NCBI GenBank assembly: GCA_027346925.1 | Contig: DAIERH010000050.1 | Location: 1-12,736 of the forward strand | Length of the DNA stretch: 12,736 nt | Origin: Geobacter sp. | GTDB taxonomy: Bacteria > Desulfobacterota > Desulfuromonadia > Geobacterales > Pseudopelobacteraceae | Reading direction: 5' to 3' | In this document: piece by piece, positions 1 through 7,366 of the stretch | How the letters are laid out: every line of letters starts with the position of its first letter | How positions within the stretch are numbered: the stretch's first letter is position 1 | Made by a program: the position numbers and the translations under genes | Notes under the pieces: generated by a model | Database searches by the model: none | Seen by the model: the letters and a program-made list of their open reading frames with translations, nothing else | What the model was told of the DNA's origin: nothing

Positions 1-248
1 CCGGTATCGATGAATCGCACCATGCTCTTGTTCAGATCGGCCGGCTCCATGCCGGTCTCCCTGCCGATGGCGCCATCGGGGGTGATCTCGTGGGTAATGG
101 TTTCGGGCAGCCCCTGGCGCTCCATGTAGAAATGGATCACCATCTCGCCACGGGGAGAAAACCCGCCCTGGGCGCCGTTGACATAGGTCGGGTTGTAACC
201 GTAATTGAAGAGGTACTTGAAGGTGATTTCGGGTTTCTTGTGGCTCAT
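1..248 (-). CDS. Hypothetical protein, N-terminal 82 residues (runs off the left edge)
   Basis: This frame opens with ATG at 248-246 and stays open to the window edge, so only the N-terminal 82 residues are visible. A good Shine-Dalgarno site (AGGAG, minus strand, 256-260) lies 7 nt before the start. The protein begins MSHKKPEITFKYLFNYGYNP and has no signal peptide or membrane segment. It is rich in aromatic residues and looks like a small soluble beta-containing protein (for example GEMVIHFYMERQG followed by PETITHEITPDG). I do not recognise the family. It is transcribed divergently from the hydrolase, across a gap of about 150 nt in which I see no convincing promoter for either side. Codon use is GC-rich like the neighbouring genes. 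Confidence is high that it is a gene and nil on function. Confidence 0.72.
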   Translation of the reverse strand, partial: MSHKKPEITFKYLFNYGYNPTYVNGAQGGFSPRGEMVIHFYMERQGLPETITHEITPDGAIGRETGMEPADLNKSMVRFIDT

Positions 249-398
249 TGCTCATCTCCTTGCATATCAGTGCCGTGATTGATCGTACCTATTTCACATA
301 CCACACTCCTGGACAATGGTGAAAAGAAATTCTTGCAAAATTGCCGGGGCGGACCTATGAAATCAACAGGCAGCTCCATTCTGGAAAGGGTGTTCATC

Positions 399-1265
399 AT
401 GCCCGACACCGCATCCGCACCTTCCCTGTTCGTCCATTCATCCGGCGAGTACCTGCGGTACCGGGTCGCGGGGCGCGGCCCGCACGCCGTCGTGCTCTTG
501 CACGGCTTCGCCGCCACCCTGCGCACCTGGGACGACCTGGCGCCACTCTTCCCGGCTGAGGAGTTCACGCTGCACCTCGTGGACCTGAAGGGGCACGGGG
601 GCTCGTCCAAGCAGCCCGGCGGCGACTATACCGCCCTGCACAATGCCCGCATCATAACGGCATACATCCGTTCACGGCGGCTGACCGACGTCACCCTCAT
701 CGGGCACTCCTTCGGTGGCGCGGTGGCGCTGTTGACGGCGCTCGACTGCCCGGACGTGGGACGCCTGGTCCTGATCGGAGCGCCCGCATTCCCCCAGCAG
801 GTCCCTTTCTTCATGCGGATTCTCGGCCTGCCGTTCATCGGTCCCCTGCTGATGAATGCCGTCCCGGCCGAAACGATCGCCCGCGGCGCCCTGAAGCGCG
901 CCTTTTACCGTTGGGAGTTGATCACCGACCACCTGGTCGAACGCTATGCCGCCGGGTATCGCTGCCAGGACGCATCCCCGGCGCTCTCGCGCACGGTGCG
1001 CCAGATTCTCCCCGCCAACGCCGCGCAACTCGCCGCGGGGTACGCCGGGCTCCCCATCCCGGTGCTGCTGTTATGGGGCGAGCACGACCGGATTGTCAAA
1101 CCATGGCAGGGAGAACGTCTCCACGGAGTGCTCCCCGATTCCCGGCTGGTCATCATCCCCGACTGCGGGCATAACCCGCACGAGGAGCGCCCCAAAGAGA
1201 CCTTTGCTCTTATCCGGGACTTTCTCTCCGCATGCGCCGTTGACAGGCAGGGACGCACCTGCTAG
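399..1265 (+). CDS. Alpha/beta hydrolase fold protein
   Basis: A 288-residue soluble hydrolase of the alpha/beta fold. The sequence shows the oxyanion-hole region VVLLHGF (His35-Gly36), the nucleophile elbow GHSFGG with Ser104, an acid in GEHD (Asp230) and the catalytic histidine in CGHNPHEE (His258), so the Ser-Asp-His triad looks complete. A cap region lies at about residues 130-205. Length is normal for the esterase, epoxide hydrolase and haloalkane dehalogenase superfamily. A serine nucleophile argues for an esterase-type enzyme and against a dehalogenase; the substrate cannot be read from sequence. I chose ATG 399 because GGAAAGGG lies 8 nt upstream. The frame is open further up (ATG 357, TTG 279), but those starts have poor ribosome sites and the added residues do not resemble the fold. 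There is no signal peptide, so it is probably cytoplasmic. It is likely co-transcribed with the gene 37 nt downstream. Confidence 0.9.
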   Translation: MPDTASAPSLFVHSSGEYLRYRVAGRGPHAVVLLHGFAATLRTWDDLAPLFPAEEFTLHLVDLKGHGGSSKQPGGDYTALHNARIITAYIRSRRLTDVTLIGHSFGGAVALLTALDCPDVGRLVLIGAPAFPQQVPFFMRILGLPFIGPLLMNAVPAETIARGALKRAFYRWELITDHLVERYAAGYRCQDASPALSRTVRQILPANAAQLAAGYAGLPIPVLLLWGEHDRIVKPWQGERLHGVLPDSRLVIIPDCGHNPHEERPKETFALIRDFLSACAVDRQGRTC

Positions 1266-1302
1266 AAAGATCCTTCTTCACTCTCTTCAAGGAGGAACGC
1301 CA

Positions 1303-1647
1303 ATGAAAAACCGTCTCGCCGGCATCGTGTTGAGCGTTATGGCACTGCTGCTTGCCGCCGACGCCTCCATTGCCGCCGATACCAAGGCCCAGGTCGCAAA
1401 ACCGACAGCCGGGGCAGGGGCCGTCGATACCAAGGGGCCGGCCAAAAGGGAACTGGTGGATATCAACAGCGCAACCTCGGCCGAGTTGAAGGCCATCCCC
1501 GGCCTGGGCGGGGCCCTCGCCGCCAGGATCGTTGCCAACCGCCCCTATGCCAACAAGACCCAGCTCAAGTCCCGCAAGATCATACCCCAAGCCGTTTACG
1601 AGAAGATCAGGGATCAGGTCATCGCCAGGCAGCCGAAAAAGAGATAG
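1303..1647 (+). CDS. Exported helix-hairpin-helix (ComEA-like) protein
   Basis: A 114-residue protein with a signal peptide at residues 1 to about 25 (Lys/Arg start, a run of Leu/Ala/Val, then Ala-rich cleavage region before Asp26). A short Ala/Thr/Lys/Gly linker follows, then one helix-hairpin-helix module at about 50-110. The module carries the signature VDINSATSAELKAIPGLG, where the GLG hairpin contacts DNA backbone in known relatives. Single exported HhH proteins of this type resemble the DNA-binding half of ComEA, the periplasmic DNA receptor of transformation. Here no comEC or pilus gene is adjacent, and similar orphan proteins are common, so a role in DNA uptake is not established. A strong AAGGAGG site at 1289-1295 sits 7 nt before ATG 1303. 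The basic tail (RQPKKR) also fits nucleic-acid contact. Confidence 0.88.
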   Translation: MKNRLAGIVLSVMALLLAADASIAADTKAQVAKPTAGAGAVDTKGPAKRELVDINSATSAELKAIPGLGGALAARIVANRPYANKTQLKSRKIIPQAVYEKIRDQVIARQPKKR

Positions 1648-1692
1648 TCGCCACAGGGGTGATGGAACACGCCGGCCAGCCAATCCCCGAAC

Positions 1693-1709
1693 GCCCCGTT
1701 TTACGGGGC
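1693..1709 (+). terminator. Short GC hairpin after the HhH gene (weak terminator candidate)
   Basis: GCCCCGT and ACGGGGC form a perfect 7-bp stem around a TTT loop, 45 nt after the stop of the HhH gene. No T-tract follows directly; the next bases are TCCTGGCA. It may stall or end the upstream transcript just before the hpnJ promoter, but by sequence it is not a full intrinsic terminator. Confidence 0.35.
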
Positions 1710-1723
1710 TCCTGGCACAAACC

Positions 1724-1750
1724 TTGACTTTTTCGCGGGTTACTTATAAG
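1724..1750 (+). promoter_or_regulatory. Putative sigma70 promoter of the hpnJ operon
   Basis: TTGACT (1724-1729) and TATAAG (1745-1750) each match five of six consensus positions, but the spacer is only 15 nt. An overlapping alternative -10, TAAGTT at 1747-1752, gives a 17-nt spacer with a poorer match. The local DNA is AT-rich in a GC-rich setting and lies 35 nt before the hpnJ start. The same stretch holds a near-match to a sigma54 promoter (TGGCAC at 1713-1718), discussed in the findings. Confidence 0.5.
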
Positions 1751-1784
1751 TTATCGGTTTTTACGAACCACACAAGGAGCAGTG

Positions 1785-3211
<1,427 letters not shown>

Positions 3212-3215
<4 letters not shown>

Positions 3216-4081
3216 GCCGCCGCCTGATCATCACCGCCGACGACTTCGGCCTGTCCAGCGGCGTCAACCGTGCGGTCGAACAGGCCTGGCGCGAGGGCAT
3301 CCTCACCGGCGCCTCGATCATGCCCGCTGGAGCGGCCTTTGACGAGGCGGTGGAGATCGCCCGGCGCAACCCAGGCCTGCAGGTCGGCCTGCACCTGACC
3401 CTGGTGCAGGGCACGGCGGTGCTTCCGCCGGAGCGGATTCCGGGCCTGGTGGACGCCTCCGGCAACTTCGGGGACAACCCTGTGGGGGCCGGCATGCGCT
3501 ACTTTTTCGACAAGGGACTGTACAAGCAGTTGAAACGGGAGATCGAGGCCCAGATCCTCAAGGTGGCCGAGGCCGGCATCCCCCTCTCCCACCTGGACGG
3601 CCACCTCAACATCCATCTGCACCCCACGGTGTTCGCCTTTCTGGGCGAACTGATGCCCCGTCACGGCATCACCAGTTTCCGGCTCTCCCGGGAGCGCCTC
3701 TCCCACAACCTGGCATTCGACCGGGAGCGGGTCGCGGGCAAGGCCGTGGAACGGGTCATCTTCGGCGCGCTGGCTTCCCATGCCCTGCCCCGGCTGGAGC
3801 GCCTCGGCATCCGCCACGCACGGGAGGTCAAGGGGGTGCTCAACTCCGGCCGCATGACCGAGGAATATGTTCTCAACATCCTGGACGGCCTGGAAGAGGG
3901 GCTGACCGAGATCTATTTCCATCCCGGCCGCCTCCCGGACGAGGAGATCAGCCGCCGCATGCCGGATTACCGCCACGAGTCGGAACTGGCGGCCATCACC
4001 AGCCCGCGGGTCAGGGAGCGGCTGGCTGCCCTGGGGATCGAACTGTGCAATTATCGGGGAGACGTGAAGACACATGCTTAA
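3212..4081 (+). CDS. hpnK: Hopanoid biosynthesis deacetylase HpnK (YdjC family)
   Basis: A 289-residue YdjC-type carbohydrate deacetylase. In the hopanoid pathway HpnK removes the acetyl group from bacteriohopanetetrol-N-acetylglucosamine, giving the substrate of HpnJ. The metal-site motifs are all visible: ITADDFG at the N-terminus (Asp10, Asp11), VGLHLTL with His61, SHLDGHLNIHLHP (His127, Asp129, His131, His135, His137) and YFHPG (His237). Length matches the family. Its ATG overlaps the hpnJ stop by 4 nt, so translation is probably coupled, and the downstream membrane-protein gene starts inside its last codons. The assignment to HpnK rather than another YdjC deacetylase rests mainly on the HpnJ neighbour. 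The expected partner HpnI, the glycosyltransferase, is not in this window. Confidence 0.87.
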
Positions 4082-4454
4082 GACGCTGATAGTCATGCTC
4101 ATGGCGGTCACAGCCGGGACCGTGGGCGATATCCTGCTGGCCAAGGGGATGAAGGAGATGGGGGACATCTCGGCCATGAACCTGCGGGGCATCCTGGATA
4201 CGGCCTTCAGGGCCCTGACCACCCCCAAGCTGATCATGGGCACCTCCATGCTGGCCGTGTTCTTCTTTCTCTGGCTGGCGGTGCTCTCCTGGGAAGACCT
4301 GTCGGTGGCGCTCCCCATGCAGGCCCTCAACTACGTGCTGGTGGCCTTCCTGTCCCAGTATTTCCTGGGAGAAGTGGTATCCCCCCTGCGCTGGGCCGGC
4401 ACCATCCTGGTCTGCATCGGGGTGATGCTGATCACCAAGAGCGGCGGAAGCTAG
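4074..4454 (+). CDS. Small four-helix EamA/SMR-like membrane protein
   Basis: A 126-residue integral membrane protein with four predicted helices at about 4-24, 52-72, 78-98 and 105-121. The second half carries the usual ending of the drug/metabolite transporter superfamily: a Pro-rich start of helix 3 (VALPMQALNY), a GE pair (Gly99-Glu100), then RWAG and a last helix ending IGVMLI. Single-module proteins of this size usually work as dimers. Relatives include small multidrug-resistance exporters and the ArnE/ArnF lipid-linked sugar flippase subunits. The gene overlaps hpnK by 8 nt, so it belongs to the hopanoid unit. I infer a role in moving a hopanoid, or a sugar donor for it, across the inner membrane, but the sequence alone does not show this. 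The loop between helices 1 and 2 is long for an SMR protein. Confidence 0.82.
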   Translation: MLKTLIVMLMAVTAGTVGDILLAKGMKEMGDISAMNLRGILDTAFRALTTPKLIMGTSMLAVFFFLWLAVLSWEDLSVALPMQALNYVLVAFLSQYFLGEVVSPLRWAGTILVCIGVMLITKSGGS

Positions 4455-4474
4455 AGGATCAGTAACACCTTATA

Positions 4475-4552
4475 CCAACCCCCCTCAGTCCCCCCTTATC
4501 AGGGGGGAAACCTTTAAGTCTCCCCTGATAAGGGGAGGTTTGGAGGGGTTGG
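4475..4552. repeat. Nested palindromic intergenic element
   Basis: A 78-nt imperfect inverted repeat fills most of the gap between the membrane-protein gene and proC. The outer ends are CCAACCCC (4475-4482) and GGGGTTGG (4545-4552). Each arm contains its own small palindrome: CCCCTTATCAGGGG (core 4492-4505, extended by a C/G pair run on each side) and its reverse complement CCCCTGATAAGGGG (4522-4535). The two arms can pair with each other or each fold alone, so the RNA could switch between one long and two short hairpins. This looks like a dispersed REP-type element rather than a gene-specific signal. It lies 10 nt before the proC ribosome site and could reduce read-through from the hopanoid operon. 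Confidence 0.8.
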
Positions 4553-4573
4553 ATTTATATCGGAGGCTACACC

Positions 4574-5386
4574 ATGCTTGACGGGAAAAAGATCGGATTC
4601 ATCGGCGGCGGGAACATGGCCGAGGCCATCATCAAGGGGCTTCTGGGAGGGGGTGTTCCGGCCGGTGCCATCATGGTCGCGGAACCGGTGCCGCTGCGCC
4701 GGGACTTCCTGTCGGCGGAATATTCGGCCGAGGTGACCGACGACAACCTTGACGTGGCGCGGCAAGCCGAGATCATCATCCTGGCCATCAAACCCCAGGT
4801 GGCGGCCAGCGTACTGACCGGCCTGGAGCCGGCGATATCATCGGACAAGCTGATCATCTCCATCATGGCCGGCATCTCCACCGGTTTCATCGAAGAGACC
4901 CTGACCAACGGCGTGCGGGTGGTGCGCTGCATGCCCAACACGCCGGCCCTGGTCCAGACCGCGGCCAGCGCCCTCTGCCCCGGCCGGAAGGCCACCGGCC
5001 ATGACCTGGAGATCGCTCGGGAGATATTTTCCCTCGTCGGGGTGGTTGTCACCGTGCCGGAGAAACAGATGGACGCCGTGACCGGCCTGTCCGGCAGCGG
5101 CCCGGCCTATGTCTTCACCTTTATCGAGGCCCTGGCCGATGCCGGGGTAAAGAACGGACTGCCGCGGGATGTGGCCGCGAGCCTGGCGGTGCAGACCGTG
5201 CTGGGCGCGGCGCGCATGGCCGCCGAAACCGGCGAGCATCCGGCCCTGCTCCGGGAGCGGGTCACCTCTCCCGGCGGCACGACCATCGCCGCCCTGCATG
5301 CCCTGGAAAACGGCCGTTTCCGGGGGCTGATCATGGACGCCGTGGATGCGGCCACCCAACGTTCGAAGGAACTGGCGGGCAAGTAG
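4574..5386 (+). CDS. proC: Pyrroline-5-carboxylate reductase
   Basis: A 270-residue cytoplasmic enzyme that reduces 1-pyrroline-5-carboxylate to L-proline with NAD(P)H, the final step of proline synthesis. The N-terminus has the dinucleotide-binding turn IGFIGGGNMAEAI (residues 7-19). The family signatures follow in order: MPNTPA (120-125), GLSGSGPAY (171-179) in the dimerisation and substrate region, and VTSPGGTT (230-237). Length is exactly that expected, and the protein appears intact. GGAGG at 4562-4566 sits 7 nt before the ATG. It is separated from the upstream hopanoid genes by the palindromic element and ends at a strong hairpin. No obvious proline-responsive leader is visible. It may be read partly from the hpn promoter; I see no good promoter of its own. 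Confidence 0.97.
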   Translation: MLDGKKIGFIGGGNMAEAIIKGLLGGGVPAGAIMVAEPVPLRRDFLSAEYSAEVTDDNLDVARQAEIIILAIKPQVAASVLTGLEPAISSDKLIISIMAGISTGFIEETLTNGVRVVRCMPNTPALVQTAASALCPGRKATGHDLEIAREIFSLVGVVVTVPEKQMDAVTGLSGSGPAYVFTFIEALADAGVKNGLPRDVAASLAVQTVLGAARMAAETGEHPALLRERVTSPGGTTIAALHALENGRFRGLIMDAVDAATQRSKELAGK

Positions 5387-5403
5387 GGGACAACGCACCG
5401 GTG

Positions 5404-5441
5404 AATAACAAAGGGCGTCCCTTCGGACGCCCTTTGTTATT
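5404..5441. terminator. Bidirectional intrinsic terminator between proC and the convergent Cys-rich gene
   Basis: AATAACAAAGGGCGTCC (5404-5420) pairs perfectly over 17 bp with 5425-5441 around a CTTC loop. The stem base is A/T-rich on both sides, which gives T-rich stretches after the GC core on either strand, so it can end transcripts coming from both directions. It starts 17 nt after the proC stop. The stop codon of the minus-strand Cys-rich gene (TAA, 5439-5437) lies inside the stem. Confidence 0.92.
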
Positions 5442-5640
5442 CTTGCGTATCGCCGTCGGCGGCCGCCGCGCTGTTCAGGGCATCGTAGAGCGCGATCTGC
5501 TCGGCCAGGGATAACTTGCGGCGCCGGCAGCCCGAGCGCTTGAGGCAGAGCCGGCAGCGGTCGTCGGAACACCACTGGCAACAGCTGCAATCGGGGCAGG
5601 GGTGCTTTTTGTCCAAAGCCCGCTTTTCACTCATGATCAT
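5437..5640 (-). CDS. Small cysteine-rich protein, probable metal-binding knuckle
   Basis: A 67-residue protein with eight cysteines packed between residues 15 and 38 (Cys15, 18, 20, 21, 24, 29, 32, 38) in a pattern CPDCSCCQWC...CRLC...GC, followed by a basic RRRK patch and a short acidic helix-like tail. The spacing suggests one or two zinc or iron-sulfur sites; I do not recognise the family. It follows the deacetylase gene by only 9 nt on the same strand and has no clear Shine-Dalgarno site of its own, so translation is probably coupled. The start could be ATG 5640 or the in-frame ATG 5634. It has no signal peptide, so it is likely cytoplasmic even though its partner is exported. The reading frame ends inside the terminator stem. 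Confidence 0.75.
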   Translation of the reverse strand: MIMSEKRALDKKHPCPDCSCCQWCSDDRCRLCLKRSGCRRRKLSLAEQIALYDALNSAAAADGDTQE

Positions 5641-5649
5641 ACATGACCA

Positions 5650-6444
5650 TCAGTAGACGACGTTGCGCTTGACCGCCTTCCCCTCCAGCAGTTGGGAGAA
5701 GGCCTTGCCGCTGTCGGCATTGATCAGCAGGTAGCGGGGCAGCTTCATGACCGGGTCGGACGGCGTGGCGTGACGGCGTTCGATGGTAAAGGTGGCCACA
5801 TATCCGGCCTGGGCCGCCTTTTTAAGCAGATAGTCGTCGTAGATGCCGAACGGCCAGGCAAGCAGGTTGACCTGCCCACCGGTCTCGGACTCGATCTTGA
5901 CCTTGGCCTTCTTCAACTGGGTTTCCACCAGCTTTTCGTAGGCCTCCGGCGTGAGCTTGCGTTTTTCCCGCTTGAAGTTGGGGTGCCAGTAGGTGTGGGA
6001 CTGGAGATCGAACAGGCCGGTCTTTTTCAACTCGCGCAACTGGTCCCAGGTCATGGCGTACTTTGCGTTGGAAATGGCCGATGGATAGATAAAGAGGGTG
6101 ACCGGATAGCGGTACCTGCGGATCACCGGCAGCATGTACTCGTAGACGGATTTGTGGCCGTCGTCCGCCACGATCACCACTGATTTCGGCGGAGGGGCGG
6201 GCGCCTTGCCGAGATAATGATCAACCAGCCGGCGCAACGGGATCACGGTGTAACCGTTGTCGTGCAGGTATTTCATGTGGGATTCGAACACCGTGGTGGT
6301 GATGGTCATGCCGTCGGCAACGGTCGGCCCCAGGCGGTGATACAGCAGGATCGGGACGCGGAAGGAATCGGCACTCAGGGCTGGCAACGGTACACAAAGG
6401 AGAACGACCAGGAGGAGGGGACGGAAGAACTGCGTGAATGTCAT
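5650..6444 (-). CDS. Exported polysaccharide deacetylase (NodB homology, PgaB/IcaB-like)
   Basis: A 264-residue carbohydrate esterase family 4 protein that would remove N-acetyl groups from an envelope or extracellular polysaccharide. A signal peptide covers residues 1 to about 25 (FFRPLLLVVLLCVPLPALSA), with no lipobox, so the mature protein should be periplasmic or secreted. The opening VPILLYHRLG is typical of the PgaB/IcaB branch. NodB motifs are visible: VADDG with Asp94 and Asp95 (the usual TFDDG with Phe changed to Ala), the metal histidines in SHTYWH (His150, His154), and WPFGIYDD in place of RxPYG. ATG 6444 is chosen because AAAGG lies about 6 nt upstream and the signal peptide starts there; an upstream in-frame start (6492) lacks this support. 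No glycosyltransferase lies beside it, so the target polymer is unknown. Confidence 0.87.
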   Translation of the reverse strand: MTFTQFFRPLLLVVLLCVPLPALSADSFRVPILLYHRLGPTVADGMTITTTVFESHMKYLHDNGYTVIPLRRLVDHYLGKAPAPPPKSVVIVADDGHKSVYEYMLPVIRRYRYPVTLFIYPSAISNAKYAMTWDQLRELKKTGLFDLQSHTYWHPNFKREKRKLTPEAYEKLVETQLKKAKVKIESETGGQVNLLAWPFGIYDDYLLKKAAQAGYVATFTIERRHATPSDPVMKLPRYLLINADSGKAFSQLLEGKAVKRNVVY

Positions 6445-6523
6445 GGACTGCCTTTCAGATGGAATAAACCGATTGATAAACAAAATATACACACAAAGAA
6501 GAGCATAGAAAACATCAAAAACG

Positions 6524-6632
6524 ATTTAACAGGGATACACGGGATTAACGGGATCATATCTAAAAAAACAACTTTTTCGGGGGTGAATCTTTTTATGCTT
6601 TCATCCTGTTTATCCCCTTCATCCCTGTTAAT
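6524..6632. repeat. Inverted pair of triple 9-nt GGGAT repeats
   Basis: The 233-nt AT-rich gap between the deacetylase and the stress-protein gene holds two facing arms. The left arm (6524-6554) reads as three units ending in GGGAT: AACAGGGAT, ACACGGGAT, TAACGGGAT. The right arm (6603-6632), read on the minus strand, gives AACAGGGAT, GAAGGGGAT, AAACAGGAT. The arms are about 80 percent complementary, with 48 nt between them that include an A-run and a T-run. It has the form of a dispersed palindromic repeat, and I see no open reading frame with a ribosome site in it. Confidence 0.7.
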
Positions 6633-6677
6633 ATGTATTGTTCGGTTTTCTCTGTCTCCGTGGCGGATGCTAAAATT

Positions 6678-7133
6678 TTACCCGCGCACGATGTAGACCG
6701 AGCAGGGGGCGCTGGTGGCCACCTTGTGGGAGACGCTCCCCTTGAGCTTGCGCTGGATGAAACCCTTGCCCGAACTGCCGATGACGATGACGTCAATCTC
6801 CTCCTGCTTGGCAAATTCCAGCAGTTTGTCCACCGGTTCGCCGTACTCGACGATCATCTCCAGGGGCACATCGTTCTCGGCGGCGCACTTTTCGATCACG
6901 TAAAAGATCCGGCGCCGCAATTCGTCCCACTTCTCGGTTTCGGTCAGCGGAGCCGCGGGGACGAAGTCGGCGTAGGTGGAGGTGGGGGCATTGGGCAGAA
7001 CCAGCAGGGCATAGATACGGCTCTTGAATGGGCTGCGATTGTCGATCGCCATCCTGACGGCCTCCTCGGCGGCCTTGTCGGATTGCGGCGAACCGTCGAT
7101 GGCCACGAGGATCTTTTTTCTCAGGTTCAACAT
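6678..7133 (-). CDS. Universal stress protein (UspA family)
   Basis: A 151-residue single-domain UspA-type protein, probably cytoplasmic and dimeric. The N-terminus has the strand and nucleotide contact ILVAIDGS (Asp13). The C-terminal part has the ATP-binding signature G-x2-G-x9-GS at Gly119, Gly122 and Gly132-Ser133 (VIGSSGKGFIQRKLKGSVS), so this copy should bind ATP. A stretch at 48-70 (NAPTSTYADFVPAAPLTETEK) is the usual variable insert. ATG 7133 is chosen because GGAGG (minus strand, 7141-7145) lies 7 nt upstream; the TTG just before it is not needed. It is divergent from the IclR gene across 233 nt. Proteins of this class respond to starvation or oxidative stress, but no specific trigger can be read here. 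Confidence 0.93.
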   Translation of the reverse strand: MLNLRKKILVAIDGSPQSDKAAEEAVRMAIDNRSPFKSRIYALLVLPNAPTSTYADFVPAAPLTETEKWDELRRRIFYVIEKCAAENDVPLEMIVEYGEPVDKLLEFAKQEEIDVIVIGSSGKGFIQRKLKGSVSHKVATSAPCSVYIVRG

Positions 7134-7222
7134 CAACCGACCTCCGATTTGTTCTATTTATCCGCTGCCGGTCTACCAGGTTTTTGTGACCCGGAAATAA
7201 AATATAAAGCAATTTTTCGCAC

Positions 7223-7251
7223 TTGACAATTATAAAACAATATTCTATGTT
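7223..7251 (+). promoter_or_regulatory. Near-consensus sigma70 promoter for the IclR gene
   Basis: A perfect -35 TTGACA (7223-7228) and a -10 TATGTT (7246-7251) are separated by 17 nt in AT-rich DNA. The predicted start near 7258 leaves a leader of about 110 nt before the IclR ATG, longer than needed for translation. Confidence 0.72.
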
Positions 7252-7260
7252 TTTAACATA
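7246..7260. promoter_or_regulatory. Palindrome over the -10 and start site (possible operator)
   Basis: TATGTT and AACATA form a perfect 6-bp inverted repeat around TTT, covering the -10 box and the predicted transcription start. IclR regulators often bind palindromes in their own promoter, so autorepression is possible. A wider pair, AATTTTTCGC (7211-7220) and GCGCAAAATT (7264-7273), flanks the promoter with one mismatch. Both are inferences from symmetry only. Confidence 0.35.
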
Positions 7261-7366
7261 AAGGCGCAAAATTGTCCCGATCACGATCCATTTTGATATT
7301 TTTACCATTTTTCAGCATATTATGAGTCGCACAATTCCTCATTAATCCACTTAACAGGACACCACC

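Noticed and set aside
279..398. N-terminal extension of the hydrolase from TTG 279 or ATG 357
   Set aside because: No good ribosome site precedes these starts, whereas ATG 399 has one at the right distance and gives a normal-length hydrolase.
6524..6632. CRISPR array
   Set aside because: The repeat units are only 9 nt, degenerate, adjacent without spacers and inverted, and no cas gene is nearby.
7258..7366. Riboswitch in the IclR leader
   Set aside because: The leader is AT-rich with no stable stem set or known aptamer core visible, so only a long untranslated leader is claimed.
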